Of a DNA stretch of 64,000 nt, positions 49,742 through 56,664 are shown in pieces. The notes beneath the pieces were generated by a model. The model was not told where the DNA came from. It saw only the letters and a program-made list of their open reading frames with translations, and ran no database searches. Made by a program: the position numbers and the translations under genes. The stretch lies in contig MWFB01000012.1 of the NCBI GenBank assembly GCA_002071385.1, forward strand, positions 1 to 64,000, given 5' to 3'. Source of the stretch: Bacteroidetes bacterium ADurb.Bin013 (GTDB taxonomy: Bacteria; Bacteroidota; Bacteroidia; Bacteroidales; UBA932). The stretch's first letter is position 1. The number at the start of each line of letters is the position of its first letter.

Positions 49742-50116
49742 ATGGACTTAATAAAAGTAGCAGAACAAGCATGTGCCGGCGAAAGTAAGAATTTTCCGGT
49801 TTTTAAATCGGGTGACACCATTACGGTTACCTATATTATTAAGGATGAGACCAAGGAACGTCTGCAGAAATTCCGCGGGGTTTGCATCCAGCGCAAAGGC
49901 TCCGGAGCAACGGAAACCTTTACAGTAAGAAAGATGTCAAACGGAGTGGGTGTTGAACGTATCTTTCCGTATAACTCACCATTCATTGATTCCATAGAAG
50001 TCAACAAATACGGGAAGGTCCGCCGCGCACGCATTTTCTACCTGCGCAACCTTACCGGTAAGAAGGCCCGCATCAAAGAAAGAAGGGTCGTTATTGAGAA
50101 ACCTGCAGAGGCCTGA
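49742..50116 (+). CDS. rplS: 50S ribosomal protein L19
   Basis: 124 residues, normal length. The family blocks are FKSGDTITVTYIIK, RLQKFRGVCIQRKGSG, FTVRKMSNGVGVERIFPYNS and GKVRRARIFYLR. L19 sits at the 30S-50S interface. It has its own promoter and precedes tRNA-Arg by eight bases, so the two are likely cotranscribed up to the terminator at 50205. Confidence 0.97.
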   Translation: MDLIKVAEQACAGESKNFPVFKSGDTITVTYIIKDETKERLQKFRGVCIQRKGSGATETFTVRKMSNGVGVERIFPYNSPFIDSIEVNKYGKVRRARIFYLRNLTGKKARIKERRVVIEKPAEA

Positions 50117-50123
50117 CAATCAT

Positions 50124-50197
50124 GGCCCCGTAGCTCAACTGAATAGAGCATTTGACTACGGATCAAAAGGTTACAGGTTTGAATCCTGTCGGGGTCA
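50124..50197 (+). tRNA. tRNA-Arg(ACG)
   Basis: A 74-base class I tRNA. The acceptor GGCCCCG pairs with CGGGGTC (one G-U pair), the D arm is GCTCAACTGAATAGAGC, the anticodon loop CTACGGA gives ACG and the T arm ACAGGTTTGAATCCTGT is intact. The discriminator is A; CCA is not encoded. It follows rplS by seven bases. Confidence 0.95.
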
Positions 50198-50204
50198 CAA
50201 AAGT

Positions 50205-50236
50205 GAGGATGACTAAATGGTCATCCTCATTTTTTT
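50205..50236 (+). terminator. Rho-independent terminator after tRNA-Arg
   Basis: Perfect stem GAGGATGAC / GTCATCCTC with a six-base loop and a run of seven Ts. It ends the rplS-tRNA-Arg unit and marks the left edge of the repeat-rich region. Confidence 0.88.
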
Positions 50237-50238
50237 AA

Positions 50239-50404
50239 GCCGAGGCTTCAGCTGCTTGTATGAGTAGTCGCTGCACTACAAAGAACGGAGAGCTTTTTTC
50301 CTTTTGCCGAGGCCTCAGCTGCTTGTATGAGTAGTCGCTGCACTACAAAGAACGGAGAGCTTTTTTTCTTTTGCCGAGGCTCTCCGTTCTTTGTAGTGCA
50401 GCGA
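50239..50404. repeat. Two 67-bp tandem repeats followed by an inverted partial copy
   Basis: Units 50239-50305 and 50306-50372 are nearly identical (start GCCGAGGC(T/C)TCAGCTGC, end in a T-rich tail). A third copy begins (GCCGAGGC, 50373-50380) but then turns round: 50380-50404 is the exact complement of 50335-50359 (25-bp arms, core GCACTACAAAGAACGG, 20-bp loop). The array would fold into a long hairpin. No coding sequence is seen. The region 50405-50539 after it holds further small hairpins (for example GCGCCAAA-N-TTTGGCGC near 50465-50482). Confidence 0.85.
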
Positions 50405-50539
50405 CCTTCACATTTATGCGCTTTACTGCTCAAACCACCGCCCGGTGTTCTTCAAGGTGGTGCGCCAAAGGCTTTTGGCGCTTATTATATGCTGCTTTGC
50501 AGCACCCAATGATTGTTCCCGGTTGCTTTGGGGGGAAGG

Positions 50540-50642
50540 AGGTGGAACCTCAGCGCGCCAAAATGCACATTAAAATTTTAACTAACTCTATTACAGCGTT
50601 ATATAAATTATCGTTGAATTTTGGCGCGCTGAGGTTCCACCT
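50540..50642. repeat. 103-bp element with 25-bp perfect inverted repeats
   Basis: Arms 50540-50564 and 50618-50642 are exact complements (core AACCTCAGCGCGCCAAAAT) around a 53-bp A/T-rich centre. It is MITE-like in form but has no coding capacity and no clear short target duplication. A degenerate copy lies at about 10148-10249 and the right end alone recurs at 54521-54536. Between it and 50830 I see only a small hairpin near 50700-50722 (CCGCACC / GGTGCGG). Confidence 0.8.
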
Positions 50643-50646
50643 GTTA
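50631..50646. repeat. Left copy of 16-bp direct repeat bounding the island
   Basis: GAGGTTCCACCTGTTA, exact match to 54521-54536 in the same orientation, 3,890 bp away. This copy overlaps the right arm of the inverted-repeat element. Confidence 0.8.
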
Positions 50647-50829
50647 TCACGGATGATTTTTTTGGACCATTGAACGAGAGATTTACCACTTCACATAACC
50701 GCACCCCTCGCTGGTGCGGGGAGAGACTTATTTCTGTTTCCCGGTTCACCCAAACTGACGTAGTTCTGAGCCCCAAGATACTTTTTAATTGATCCGTAAT
50801 AATCATTGATTTTATTATTTTAAAGCAAA

Positions 50830-50874
50830 TTTAAATGAACATTTGTTCATTTAAAATATTAATGGTTATATTTG
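50830..50874 (+). promoter_or_regulatory. Promoter with perfect dyad operator over the -33 box
   Basis: A perfect dyad at 50830-50855 has 12-bp arms (inner half-sites TGAACA and TGTTCA) with a 2-bp centre. The -33 TTTG (50842-50845) falls on the dyad centre; after a 21-bp spacer comes the -7 TATATTTG (50867-50874). A protein bound here would block the promoter of the metallo-beta-lactamase-fold gene, whose ATG is 10 bp downstream. The form is that of a TetR- or MarR-class operator; the regulator is not identified. Confidence 0.7.
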
Positions 50875-50884
50875 TAAAAAAGAG

Positions 50885-51664
50885 ATGAAAGTTTCAATTC
50901 TCACCGACAATTTTCCTGGTAACTCCACCGGAGCGGAGCACGGGCTCTCTTATTTTGTGGATCATGAAGGGATAAAGCTCCTGTTTGATACGGGACAGAG
51001 TGCTCTTTTTTTGCAAAATGCTTCCATCATGGGTATTGATCCGGAGGGGAGGGAACTGATCATCCTGAGTCATGGTCATTTTGATCACGGCAACGGACTT
51101 GCACATCTCACAGGCGGCAGATTGCTCTGCCACCCGGGCTGTTTTGTGAAGCGATACAGAAACACCGATCACACCTACATCGGTCTTAAGAACAGCCGGG
51201 AAGAAATAGCAGAGAAGTTTGACCTCATTACCAGCAAAGCTTCTTACCCTATCAGTAACACTGTGCTCTTTTTGGGTGAGATCCCACGTATTACCGATTT
51301 TGAATCGCAGCAAACCGACTTCTCGTTTGAGGATGGAACTCCCGATTTTGTTGTGGACGACAGTGCCATAGCTTTGCAGACGCTGAAAGGGTTGTTTGTA
51401 ATCACCGGCTGCGGTCATGCCGGGTTGGTGAACACCCTGGAACAGGCAAGAAATATCACCGGCGAGCAGCGGATTTACGGCGTTATGGGTGGATTTCACT
51501 TGAAGAAGCTGGATCGGCAAACCATTGAGACCATCAATTACCTGAAAAAAAACAGGGTGGAACATGTCATCCCCTCGCACTGTACCGCATTGCCTGCGCT
51601 GGTGGCATTTGCTGAGAAATTTCCGATTCGATCGGTAAAAACAGGTGATTTATTCACGTTTTAA
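50885..51664 (+). CDS. Metallo-beta-lactamase-fold hydrolase (MptF/dihydropterin-type)
   Basis: 259 residues. The metal motif is LSHGHFDHGNG (H63, H65, D67, H68), further ligands are His in TGCGHAGLVNT and in GGFHLK and the C-terminal SHCTA. The overall pattern is that of the subgroup annotated as 7,8-dihydropterin-6-methyl-4-(beta-D-ribofuranosyl)-aminobenzene phosphate synthase-like, common in anaerobes beside NifX/Mrp-type genes. It is cytoplasmic and intact. It opens the island, with DUF5320 following 85 bp downstream. Confidence 0.88.
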   Translation: MKVSILTDNFPGNSTGAEHGLSYFVDHEGIKLLFDTGQSALFLQNASIMGIDPEGRELIILSHGHFDHGNGLAHLTGGRLLCHPGCFVKRYRNTDHTYIGLKNSREEIAEKFDLITSKASYPISNTVLFLGEIPRITDFESQQTDFSFEDGTPDFVVDDSAIALQTLKGLFVITGCGHAGLVNTLEQARNITGEQRIYGVMGGFHLKKLDRQTIETINYLKKNRVEHVIPSHCTALPALVAFAEKFPIRSVKTGDLFTF

Positions 51665-51749
51665 GACATATGTAAACAGCAGGCACGTTTCAATTTTGGT
51701 TACTAATCATCTTTTACTTTTCTAATGTTTAACTTAAATATTTAACATT

Positions 51750-52166
51750 ATGCCATCAGGAGATCGTACCGGGCCGATGGGACAAGGTCCCAGAACCGGA
51801 AGAGCAAGAGGTTTTTGTTCCGGGTTTGATACCCCGGGATATGAAGATGGATTGTATCGAAACAGAGGATGGGGAGTTGGAATAAACCAGACTGTACAAT
51901 CGGGAAAAGGAGTAGCATCGGGCAGAGGTTTTGGGCGAAGGAGGAATGCCGGCAGAGGAGCCGGAATAGGCCAGGGCTACGGAGTCGATAGGCTTTACAG
52001 CTTTGGGCTCTTGCTTTCAGAATTGGTTCAACACATTCCCTGGCAGGAGATCCTCCACAAACGGGATGAGATTGAAGAACTTAAAACAGAAGCGAAAAGA
52101 CTCAAACGTTCAAATGAGGAGCTGGAGGAGAAACTCCGGAAATTAGAGCACTGCAACGAAGGGTAA
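51750..52166 (+). CDS. DUF5320-family protein, Gly/Arg-rich with coiled-coil end
   Basis: 138 residues. The N-terminus (SGDRTGPMGQGPRTGRARGF) is the DUF5320 signature; a Gly/Arg-rich middle (GRGFGRRRNAGRGAGIGQGY) follows and the end is a coiled coil (DEIEELKTEAKRLKRSNEEL). Proteins of this kind accompany NifX-like and Mrp/NBP35-like genes in anaerobes and have no proven function. Low complexity and lack of a signal peptide suggest a cytoplasmic scaffold. Likely cotranscribed with the preceding gene. Confidence 0.8.
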   Translation: MPSGDRTGPMGQGPRTGRARGFCSGFDTPGYEDGLYRNRGWGVGINQTVQSGKGVASGRGFGRRRNAGRGAGIGQGYGVDRLYSFGLLLSELVQHIPWQEILHKRDEIEELKTEAKRLKRSNEELEEKLRKLEHCNEG

Positions 52167-52239
52167 TCAACTCGTCTGCTACTGTTCGATTGAATAAGCA
52201 ATGCCAATCAACACCCTTATTGAGGGTGATAGGGGGGGA

Positions 52240-52898
52240 TTATATCTCTAGAGGGTGGAACACCCATCGCGATAGTGACGAGGCAATTGAACTGAGATTA
52301 CAAATAAAAGAACAAGCAGGATGAACATCTACAATGAGTTGAAGCAGATGCCGCGCATCTCCCCTTTCCAGCCTGTCGGCTATCACATCGCACTTCACCA
52401 TCAACAGGAAGTAAATATCCCCCCTGGGGGCATCGTTGATCACCGGTGCACCTCTTACGGCATACCATATATTGGGGTAACGAAAGGTCTCGATAAACAG
52501 CTTGTCAAAAACAATCTCGCCATCGTCTCTTTCAGATCATGGTGGTCACTCACCCCATAATCGATGATGTTTCCGGCAACCGCCAGTCGCAGTGCAATCT
52601 CGAAGGGATCATCCGACTGGTCAATCATCTCCCGAAACATCGCGTACTCAACGAGCAGACGCTTGTTACTTTCATATTTGATCTGTTCGTAAGGATCGGC
52701 TATCCCGCTCCGCTCCCTGAAGAGACGATAGAGTTCTCTTGAGAGAACGGGAACGGAAAATCCGGAAGCTCCATTGTGAAAATGGGAGAACATCTCAGCT
52801 GCAAGCTCTTTTTTCTCATCGGAAGTGAGCGTATGCCTCTCTAATAGTCGCTCGAAGGTACGGGCAAAGCAAAAATAACATCGGTAATCTGCTTCCAC
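52240..52898 (-). pseudogene. DUF89 (ARMT1-like damage-control phosphatase family), two internal deletions
   Basis: The first part (GTG start at 52898, 14 bp after the NifX stop) reads ADYRCYFCFARTFERLLERH, the N-terminus of bacterial DUF89 proteins, to DHHDLKET near 52550. The frame then shifts into GEIVFDKLFIETFRYPNIWY and VRGAPVINDA, the start of the metal-binding core, so a block before it (with the LGDNAG motif) is lost. Near 52425 it jumps in frame to DIYFLLMVKCDVIADRL, the normal C-terminal strand, with about 60 residues missing that hold the catalytic Asp region. The tail after ADRL does not match the family. Confidence 0.75.
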
Positions 52899-52911
52899 AG
52901 GATCTACTCGT

Positions 52912-53250
52912 TTAGTGGTCACAGGCGTTGAGACCGGTGACCAGCGACTGCTGAAAGTGATCGGCAACCAGCTCCCGCGGACTCTTATACTCGGCACCCA
53001 CGTGCACCCTGATACTCTGCAGTTCAAACAAACGCATTGCTTTTTGCCCGATGCCGGCCGCAATCACCTCGGTGACGCCTTTCTCAGAGAGCCATGCAGG
53101 CAAAAGTCCCGGTTCATGTGGGGGAGGTGTCACCAATATCTCGTTCCGGATGGCTCCATCCTCTGCTTCTATGATGGCAAACTGCTGACAATGGCCAAAG
53201 TGTTGACAGAGTCTTCCCTCTTCCAGGGGTATTGCGATCACCTGTTTCAT
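52912..53250 (-). CDS. NifX/NifB-type dinitrogenase cofactor-binding domain protein
   Basis: 112 residues. The fold signature is MKQVIAIPLEEGRLCQHFGH (residues 1-20) with the HFGHC motif, then VTPPPHEPGLLPAWL and VIAAGIGQKAMRLFE. These small proteins bind Fe-S or FeMo-co-like clusters; in non-diazotrophs they are thought to take part in cluster delivery. No nif structural genes are present, so nitrogen fixation is not implied. Its ATG overlaps the stop of the Gly/Arg-rich gene upstream by four bases (ATGA). Confidence 0.85.
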   Translation of the reverse strand: MKQVIAIPLEEGRLCQHFGHCQQFAIIEAEDGAIRNEILVTPPPHEPGLLPAWLSEKGVTEVIAAGIGQKAMRLFELQSIRVHVGAEYKSPRELVADHFQQSLVTGLNACDH

Positions 53251-53534
53251 CCCATTCTCTTTTTTCCGGATCCGTCTCTTTTTATCATTCTCTCGCCTTG
53301 ACCTTGACCCTGGCCCAATCCTCTTCCAGAAACCTGGTTCCTACCGGCACCCTGGCCCAAACCTTGACCTTGACCCCTTCCTCTGCCTTGACTTTGCCGG
53401 AAAGGAGTGCTCATTCCAGCTCTTTCAGAAGTATCCAAGTAATTGGATGCTCTGTTCGACGGGTTACAACGTCCCCGTCCTCTTCCGCTCATGGGACCCT
53501 CTCCTTCGGGGCCTCTCCTGTTCATTCCTGGCAT
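53247..53534 (-). CDS. DUF5320-like Gly/Arg-rich protein
   Basis: 95 residues: MPGMNRRGPEGEGPMSGRGR at the start, then a run of Gly-Gln-Gly-Arg repeats (GRGRGQGQGLGQGAGRNQ). It resembles the N-terminus of the other DUF5320 protein in the island but lacks its coiled coil. It overlaps the NifX-like gene downstream by four bases and is 16 bp after the truncated NifX gene, so all are one minus-strand unit. Confidence 0.72.
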   Translation of the reverse strand: MPGMNRRGPEGEGPMSGRGRGRCNPSNRASNYLDTSERAGMSTPFRQSQGRGRGQGQGLGQGAGRNQVSGRGLGQGQGQGERMIKRDGSGKKRMG

Positions 53535-53550
53535 AATAACCTCCTTTTGT

Positions 53551-53728
53551 TTAATTGTTTTTGTTTTGTTTGATCATTTGAATCACTTCTTCCACACTTC
53601 TGTGTTGCTCATCCAGAGGAGTCATCTGCATCCCGAGCTGTTGCACAACCGATGCTGCTTTTTCGCCCAGATGTCCTGTGATGATCTTTTTGGCACCTTT
53701 CGATGCGATCAGCTGTGCCGAAGCAGGG
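53551..53728 (-). pseudogene. NifX-type protein, C-terminal half only
   Basis: The surviving part reads PASAQLIASKGAKKIITGHL and ends SVEEVIQMIKQNKNN. It matches the second half of a NifX-type domain (GAKKIITGHLGEKA is the typical central strand and loop). The N-terminal half with the HFG motif is missing: homology stops at 53728, exactly where an IS4-type transposase scrap begins on the other strand. There is no start codon left in a sensible position. Confidence 0.75.
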
Positions 53729-53882
53729 GGCGTTCTTCGTCACAAGAGCCAAAAACAATATTAAGTATGAAATCGTTGATTCCTTGAAGGTTGACCAGAG
53801 AACAGGTGTGATTGCCGATCAAATCATACGTCTGACAGGTCTTAAGACTGCCAGGTGTTATCCCGAGACTCTCAGACTGTAG
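53727..53882 (+). pseudogene. IS4-family transposase, internal fragment
   Basis: A 51-codon open stretch reads GAFFVTRAKNNIKYEIVDSL, then KVDQRTGVIADQIIRLTGLK and YPETLRL before TAG. This is the segment between the second and third catalytic blocks of Bacteroidota IS4-type transposases (FFVTRAK...YEVV...VD..TG...D). No inverted repeats and no other part of the element remain. It replaces the N-terminal half of the NifX gene, with the junction in a GGGGG run. Confidence 0.72.
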
Positions 53883-54099
53883 GCTTCGTGCTGTTTTAGA
53901 AAATACCTGTAAATCAGTTGTTTAACAGATATAAAATTTCTACTCCCATGGATGATTCTTTTAACCTATTCAGTTTCAGCGAATCTTAACGGGACAGTAG
54001 TGATAAAATAAAAATTTTGTAACGAACATAAGTTTAAAATTATTTTATATCTTTAAATTTTAAAGCAACAAAACTTTTTCTTAATAAACAGTAGAAATA

Positions 54100-54516
54100 A
54101 TGCCTCGTCCCAAAAAAAACCGGAAAATATCCCATCCTCCACTGATGCAGGGATTTAAGCCCTTCGGCATTCCGCGAAACAGGTTGGGTGCTGTGACGTT
54201 GCTGTATGATGAATATGAAGCAATTCGATTATTGGATTACGAAGGTTTGAATCAGGATCAGGCTGCGGAACGGATGAACGTTTCCCGACCCACCCTGACG
54301 CGTATCTATGAACAAGCTCGTAAAATAATTGCTCAGGCACTGGTGGAAGGGCAGATGATCAATATAGAGGGTGGGAATGTGCTATTTGACAAAGAGTGGT
54401 TTCGTTGTAGACGTTGTTACAAACTGATAGGGGGTATCGAGAACCATGTACGTTGTAAGGATTGCAATAGCTTTGGCAATGACGAGTTAATACCAATCAA
54501 TGCGGAAGAAAAATGA
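54100..54516 (+). CDS. DUF134 DNA-binding protein with zinc-ribbon-like C-terminus
   Basis: 138 residues. The N-terminus has MPRPKKNRKISHPPLMQGFK and the HTH block LLDYEGLNQDQAAERMNVSR then PTLTRIYEQARK, as in the DUF134 (UPF0251) family of sigma-factor-like regulators. Cys pairs CRRCYKLIGG and CKDC follow. The family is usually linked to NifX/Mrp-type genes, so it is the most likely regulator of this island. The 217 bp before it (53883-54099) are A/T-rich with no gene; a possible promoter TATCTTTA lies near 54047. It ends five bases before the right direct repeat. Confidence 0.85.
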   Translation: MPRPKKNRKISHPPLMQGFKPFGIPRNRLGAVTLLYDEYEAIRLLDYEGLNQDQAAERMNVSRPTLTRIYEQARKIIAQALVEGQMINIEGGNVLFDKEWFRCRRCYKLIGGIENHVRCKDCNSFGNDELIPINAEEK

Positions 54517-54520
54517 AAAG

Positions 54521-54536
54521 GAGGTTCCACCTGTTA
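54521..54536. repeat. Right copy of 16-bp direct repeat bounding the island
   Basis: GAGGTTCCACCTGTTA, identical to 50631-50646. It sits between the DUF134 stop and the umuD promoter. Together the copies mark the ends of the 50.6-54.5 kb block. Confidence 0.8.
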
Positions 54537-54545
54537 AAGTTTGCC

Positions 54546-54553
54546 TACCTTTG
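54546..54553 (+). promoter_or_regulatory. -7 box TACCTTTG of umuDC
   Basis: TACCTTTG ends five bases before the umuD ATG at 54559, so the message is probably leaderless. The end of the direct repeat is nine bases upstream. No LexA-type dyad is obvious. Confidence 0.6.
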
Positions 54554-54558
54554 TTTTC

Positions 54559-54969
54559 ATGAAACTGTACCTGCCTTCGGAAGAAGAAATGACACTGCCT
54601 TTGGTGGAAGGCGTGAAATGCGGATTTCCCTCGCCGGCAGAGGATTTTTCCGACATGCGGCTCAATATCACCGAGGAGATTGTTAAGAATCCGGCTTCTA
54701 CATTCTATGCGCGGGTGAGCGGCAACAGCATGATCAATGACGGTATAGGGGACGGGGATATTCTGGTGGTGGACAAATCGGTGGATCCGTATGACGGTTG
54801 TATAGCCATCTGTTATGTAGACGGTGAATTCACGCTCAAGCATGTTGAAAAGCACAAAGACCATATCCTGCTGGTGCCGGGGAATAAAAAATATCGGTCA
54901 ATACGGGTAACCCCCGACAATCATTTTGTAATCTGGGGTGTGGTGCGGTATGTGATCAAAAAACTCTGA
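54559..54969 (+). CDS. umuD: UmuD-type S24 peptidase, subunit of translesion polymerase V
   Basis: 136 residues. The cleavage site is C21-G22 in VKCGFPSPAEDF (Cys-Gly as in some UmuD/RumA proteins). The catalytic dyad is S57 (GNSMIND) and K94 (FTLKHVE). After RecA-stimulated self-cleavage the protein joins UmuC to form DNA polymerase V. The start was chosen at 54559 because the promoter lies immediately upstream of it. umuC begins two bases after the stop. Confidence 0.93.
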   Translation: MKLYLPSEEEMTLPLVEGVKCGFPSPAEDFSDMRLNITEEIVKNPASTFYARVSGNSMINDGIGDGDILVVDKSVDPYDGCIAICYVDGEFTLKHVEKHKDHILLVPGNKKYRSIRVTPDNHFVIWGVVRYVIKKL

Positions 54970-54971
54970 CC

Positions 54972-56237
54972 ATGTATGCGCTGGCTGATTGCAATAATTT
55001 CTTTGTCAGTTGTGAAAGGGTATTCAACCCCGGTCTGAACGGGCGTCCGGTCATCGTCCTGTCCAACAACGACGGTTGTGCCGTATCCCGCAGCAATGAA
55101 GCCAAGGCTTTGGGTATCAAAATGGGTGTTCCCCTGTATCAGATCCGGGAAATCGTGGAAAAACATAACGTGGTCGTTTTTTCTTCCAATTTTGCCCTTT
55201 ACGGGGATATGTCCAAACGCGTACACCTGACACTAAGACAGCTGGCTCCTGCCATAGAGATATATTCCATTGACGAAGCTTTTCTGGACCTGCGCGGCAT
55301 GGAGCACACAGACCTGGATGCCTTCGCCAGGCAAGCCTCGGCCTTATGCCTCAAAAATACGGGGATACCGGTATCAATTGGCGTTGCTGCTACCAAGACA
55401 CTGGCGAAAATTGCCTCCAAGACCTGCAAAACACGTCCCGAATTAAAAGGGGGTTATTTCCTGCACAAACAGGAAGAGATTGACCGGATCCTGGCAAACG
55501 TTCCCGTGGAGGATATCTGGGGAATCGGGCGCCGGTTTTCAAAAATGCTGCATTCCTACGGGGTACAGACAGCCGCCGGTTTTGTAAAATTGCCGCCCGA
55601 TTGGGTGCAAAAGCAAATGAGCATTACCGGATTAAGAACATGGAAGGAATTGCAGGGAGAATCCTGTATTGATTTTTCCGACCATGTTCCGCCTAAAAAG
55701 CAAATTTGCATTTCCCGCAGTTTTGCAAGCGAGATAATAGATTACGTGAAACTTTCCGAACAGGTATCGCTCTTTACGGCTATGGTCTGTGAAAAAATCC
55801 GCAAGCAAAAAAGTGCTGCCTTTCAGGCCATTGTCTTTGTCCTGACTAACCGTTTCAAGGCCAATGTTCCGCAACAATATGAAAGCCGTCTGATCACATT
55901 TCCCGTTGCCACATCCAGTACCCTTGAGATCAACCGCGCAGTACTCAGGGAACTGTCTTTCCTTTTCCGAAAGGGCTACGCCTACAAGAAAGCCGGTGTC
56001 ATCCTGACCGGCATCATTGATGACAATGCGGTGCAATTGGATTTATATGATACAACAGACCGGTTGAAACATGCCCGCCTGATGCAGGTTATGGATCAGG
56101 TTAACACCCGGATTGGCCGGGGCACACTGGCCATGGCCACCGAATCTGCTGAGGGCATCAAAATGAACCGGCAGCACCTCTCTCCGCAATTTACTACAAG
56201 GTGGTCCGATATCCCGGTAGTCAAATCTTTCGGATAA
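54972..56237 (+). CDS. umuC: UmuC-type Y-family DNA polymerase V catalytic subunit
   Basis: 421 residues. The palm has YALADCNNFFVSCERVF with the first Asp and IYSIDEAFLDL with the Asp-Glu pair; the HhH thumb region is VEDIWGIGRRFSKML; the little finger lies after residue 240 and a DUF4113-like tail ends QHLSPQFTTRWSDIPVV. It bypasses DNA lesions at the cost of errors. It is intact and translationally linked to umuD. Confidence 0.94.
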   Translation: MYALADCNNFFVSCERVFNPGLNGRPVIVLSNNDGCAVSRSNEAKALGIKMGVPLYQIREIVEKHNVVVFSSNFALYGDMSKRVHLTLRQLAPAIEIYSIDEAFLDLRGMEHTDLDAFARQASALCLKNTGIPVSIGVAATKTLAKIASKTCKTRPELKGGYFLHKQEEIDRILANVPVEDIWGIGRRFSKMLHSYGVQTAAGFVKLPPDWVQKQMSITGLRTWKELQGESCIDFSDHVPPKKQICISRSFASEIIDYVKLSEQVSLFTAMVCEKIRKQKSAAFQAIVFVLTNRFKANVPQQYESRLITFPVATSSTLEINRAVLRELSFLFRKGYAYKKAGVILTGIIDDNAVQLDLYDTTDRLKHARLMQVMDQVNTRIGRGTLAMATESAEGIKMNRQHLSPQFTTRWSDIPVVKSFG

Positions 56238-56274
56238 ACTATAAAAAATAGTTGCATAACTAAAATATATAGTT
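56237..56274. promoter_or_regulatory. Two BlaI-type dyads AACTA-N7-TAGTT upstream of blaI
   Basis: Dyads at 56237-56253 and 56258-56274 share the exact half-sites AACTA and TAGTT with a 7-bp spacer, and their centres are 21 bp apart (two helical turns). The second ends at the first base of the -7 TATATTTG (56274-56281). This is the layout of an autoregulated BlaI/MecI operator pair. Confidence 0.7.
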
Positions 56275-56302
56275 ATATTTGTGGTGTAAACATGTTTTTA
56301 TA

Positions 56303-56662
56303 ATGAAACTCACTGCAAAAGAAGAAGAAATCATGACCTTTTTCTGGGATAAAGGTCCTCTCTTTGTCCGGGAGCTCCTGGATTGTTACAAAGTCCCGAA
56401 GCCGCATTTCAATACCTTGTCCACCATAGTGCGTAGCCTGGAGGAAAAAGGTTTTCTGGACCACACGGCCTTTGGCAATACCCACCAGTATTTTCCTGTT
56501 ATAAGCCGTGAAGAATTCAGAAGGTCCACGCTTAAGGGAGTCATCCGGAAGTATTACAGCAGTTCTGCTTTCAGCGCCGTTTCTTCACTTATTGATGAAG
56601 AAGCCATATCATTGAACGATCTGAAACAGCTTGTAGCCGAGGTGGAACGCAAAAACAGTTGA
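56303..56662 (+). CDS. BlaI/MecI-family repressor
   Basis: 119 residues from ATG 56303. The winged-helix block is LTAKEEEIMTFFWDKGPLFV, then HFNTLSTIVRSLEEKGFLDH, and the C-terminal helices FSAVSSLIDEEAISLNDLKQ form the dimer. It binds the paired dyads just upstream and is released by cleavage when the partner sensor is activated. It overlaps the next gene's region (sensor start at 56665, two bases after the stop). Confidence 0.9.
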   Translation: MKLTAKEEEIMTFFWDKGPLFVRELLDCYKVPKPHFNTLSTIVRSLEEKGFLDHTAFGNTHQYFPVISREEFRRSTLKGVIRKYYSSSAFSAVSSLIDEEAISLNDLKQLVAEVERKNS

Positions 56663-56664
56663 TC

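Noticed and set aside
50239-50372. Possible CRISPR-like array after tRNA-Arg
   Set aside because: The 67-bp units are contiguous with no spacers, there are only two, and no cas genes are present.
50885-51664. Antibiotic-resistance metallo-beta-lactamase
   Set aside because: The motif pattern and neighbours fit the dihydropterin-type hydrolase subgroup, and there is no signal peptide.
52912-53250. Part of a nitrogen-fixation cluster
   Set aside because: Only NifX-like domains are present; no nifH, nifD, nifK, nifB, nifE or nifN is seen.
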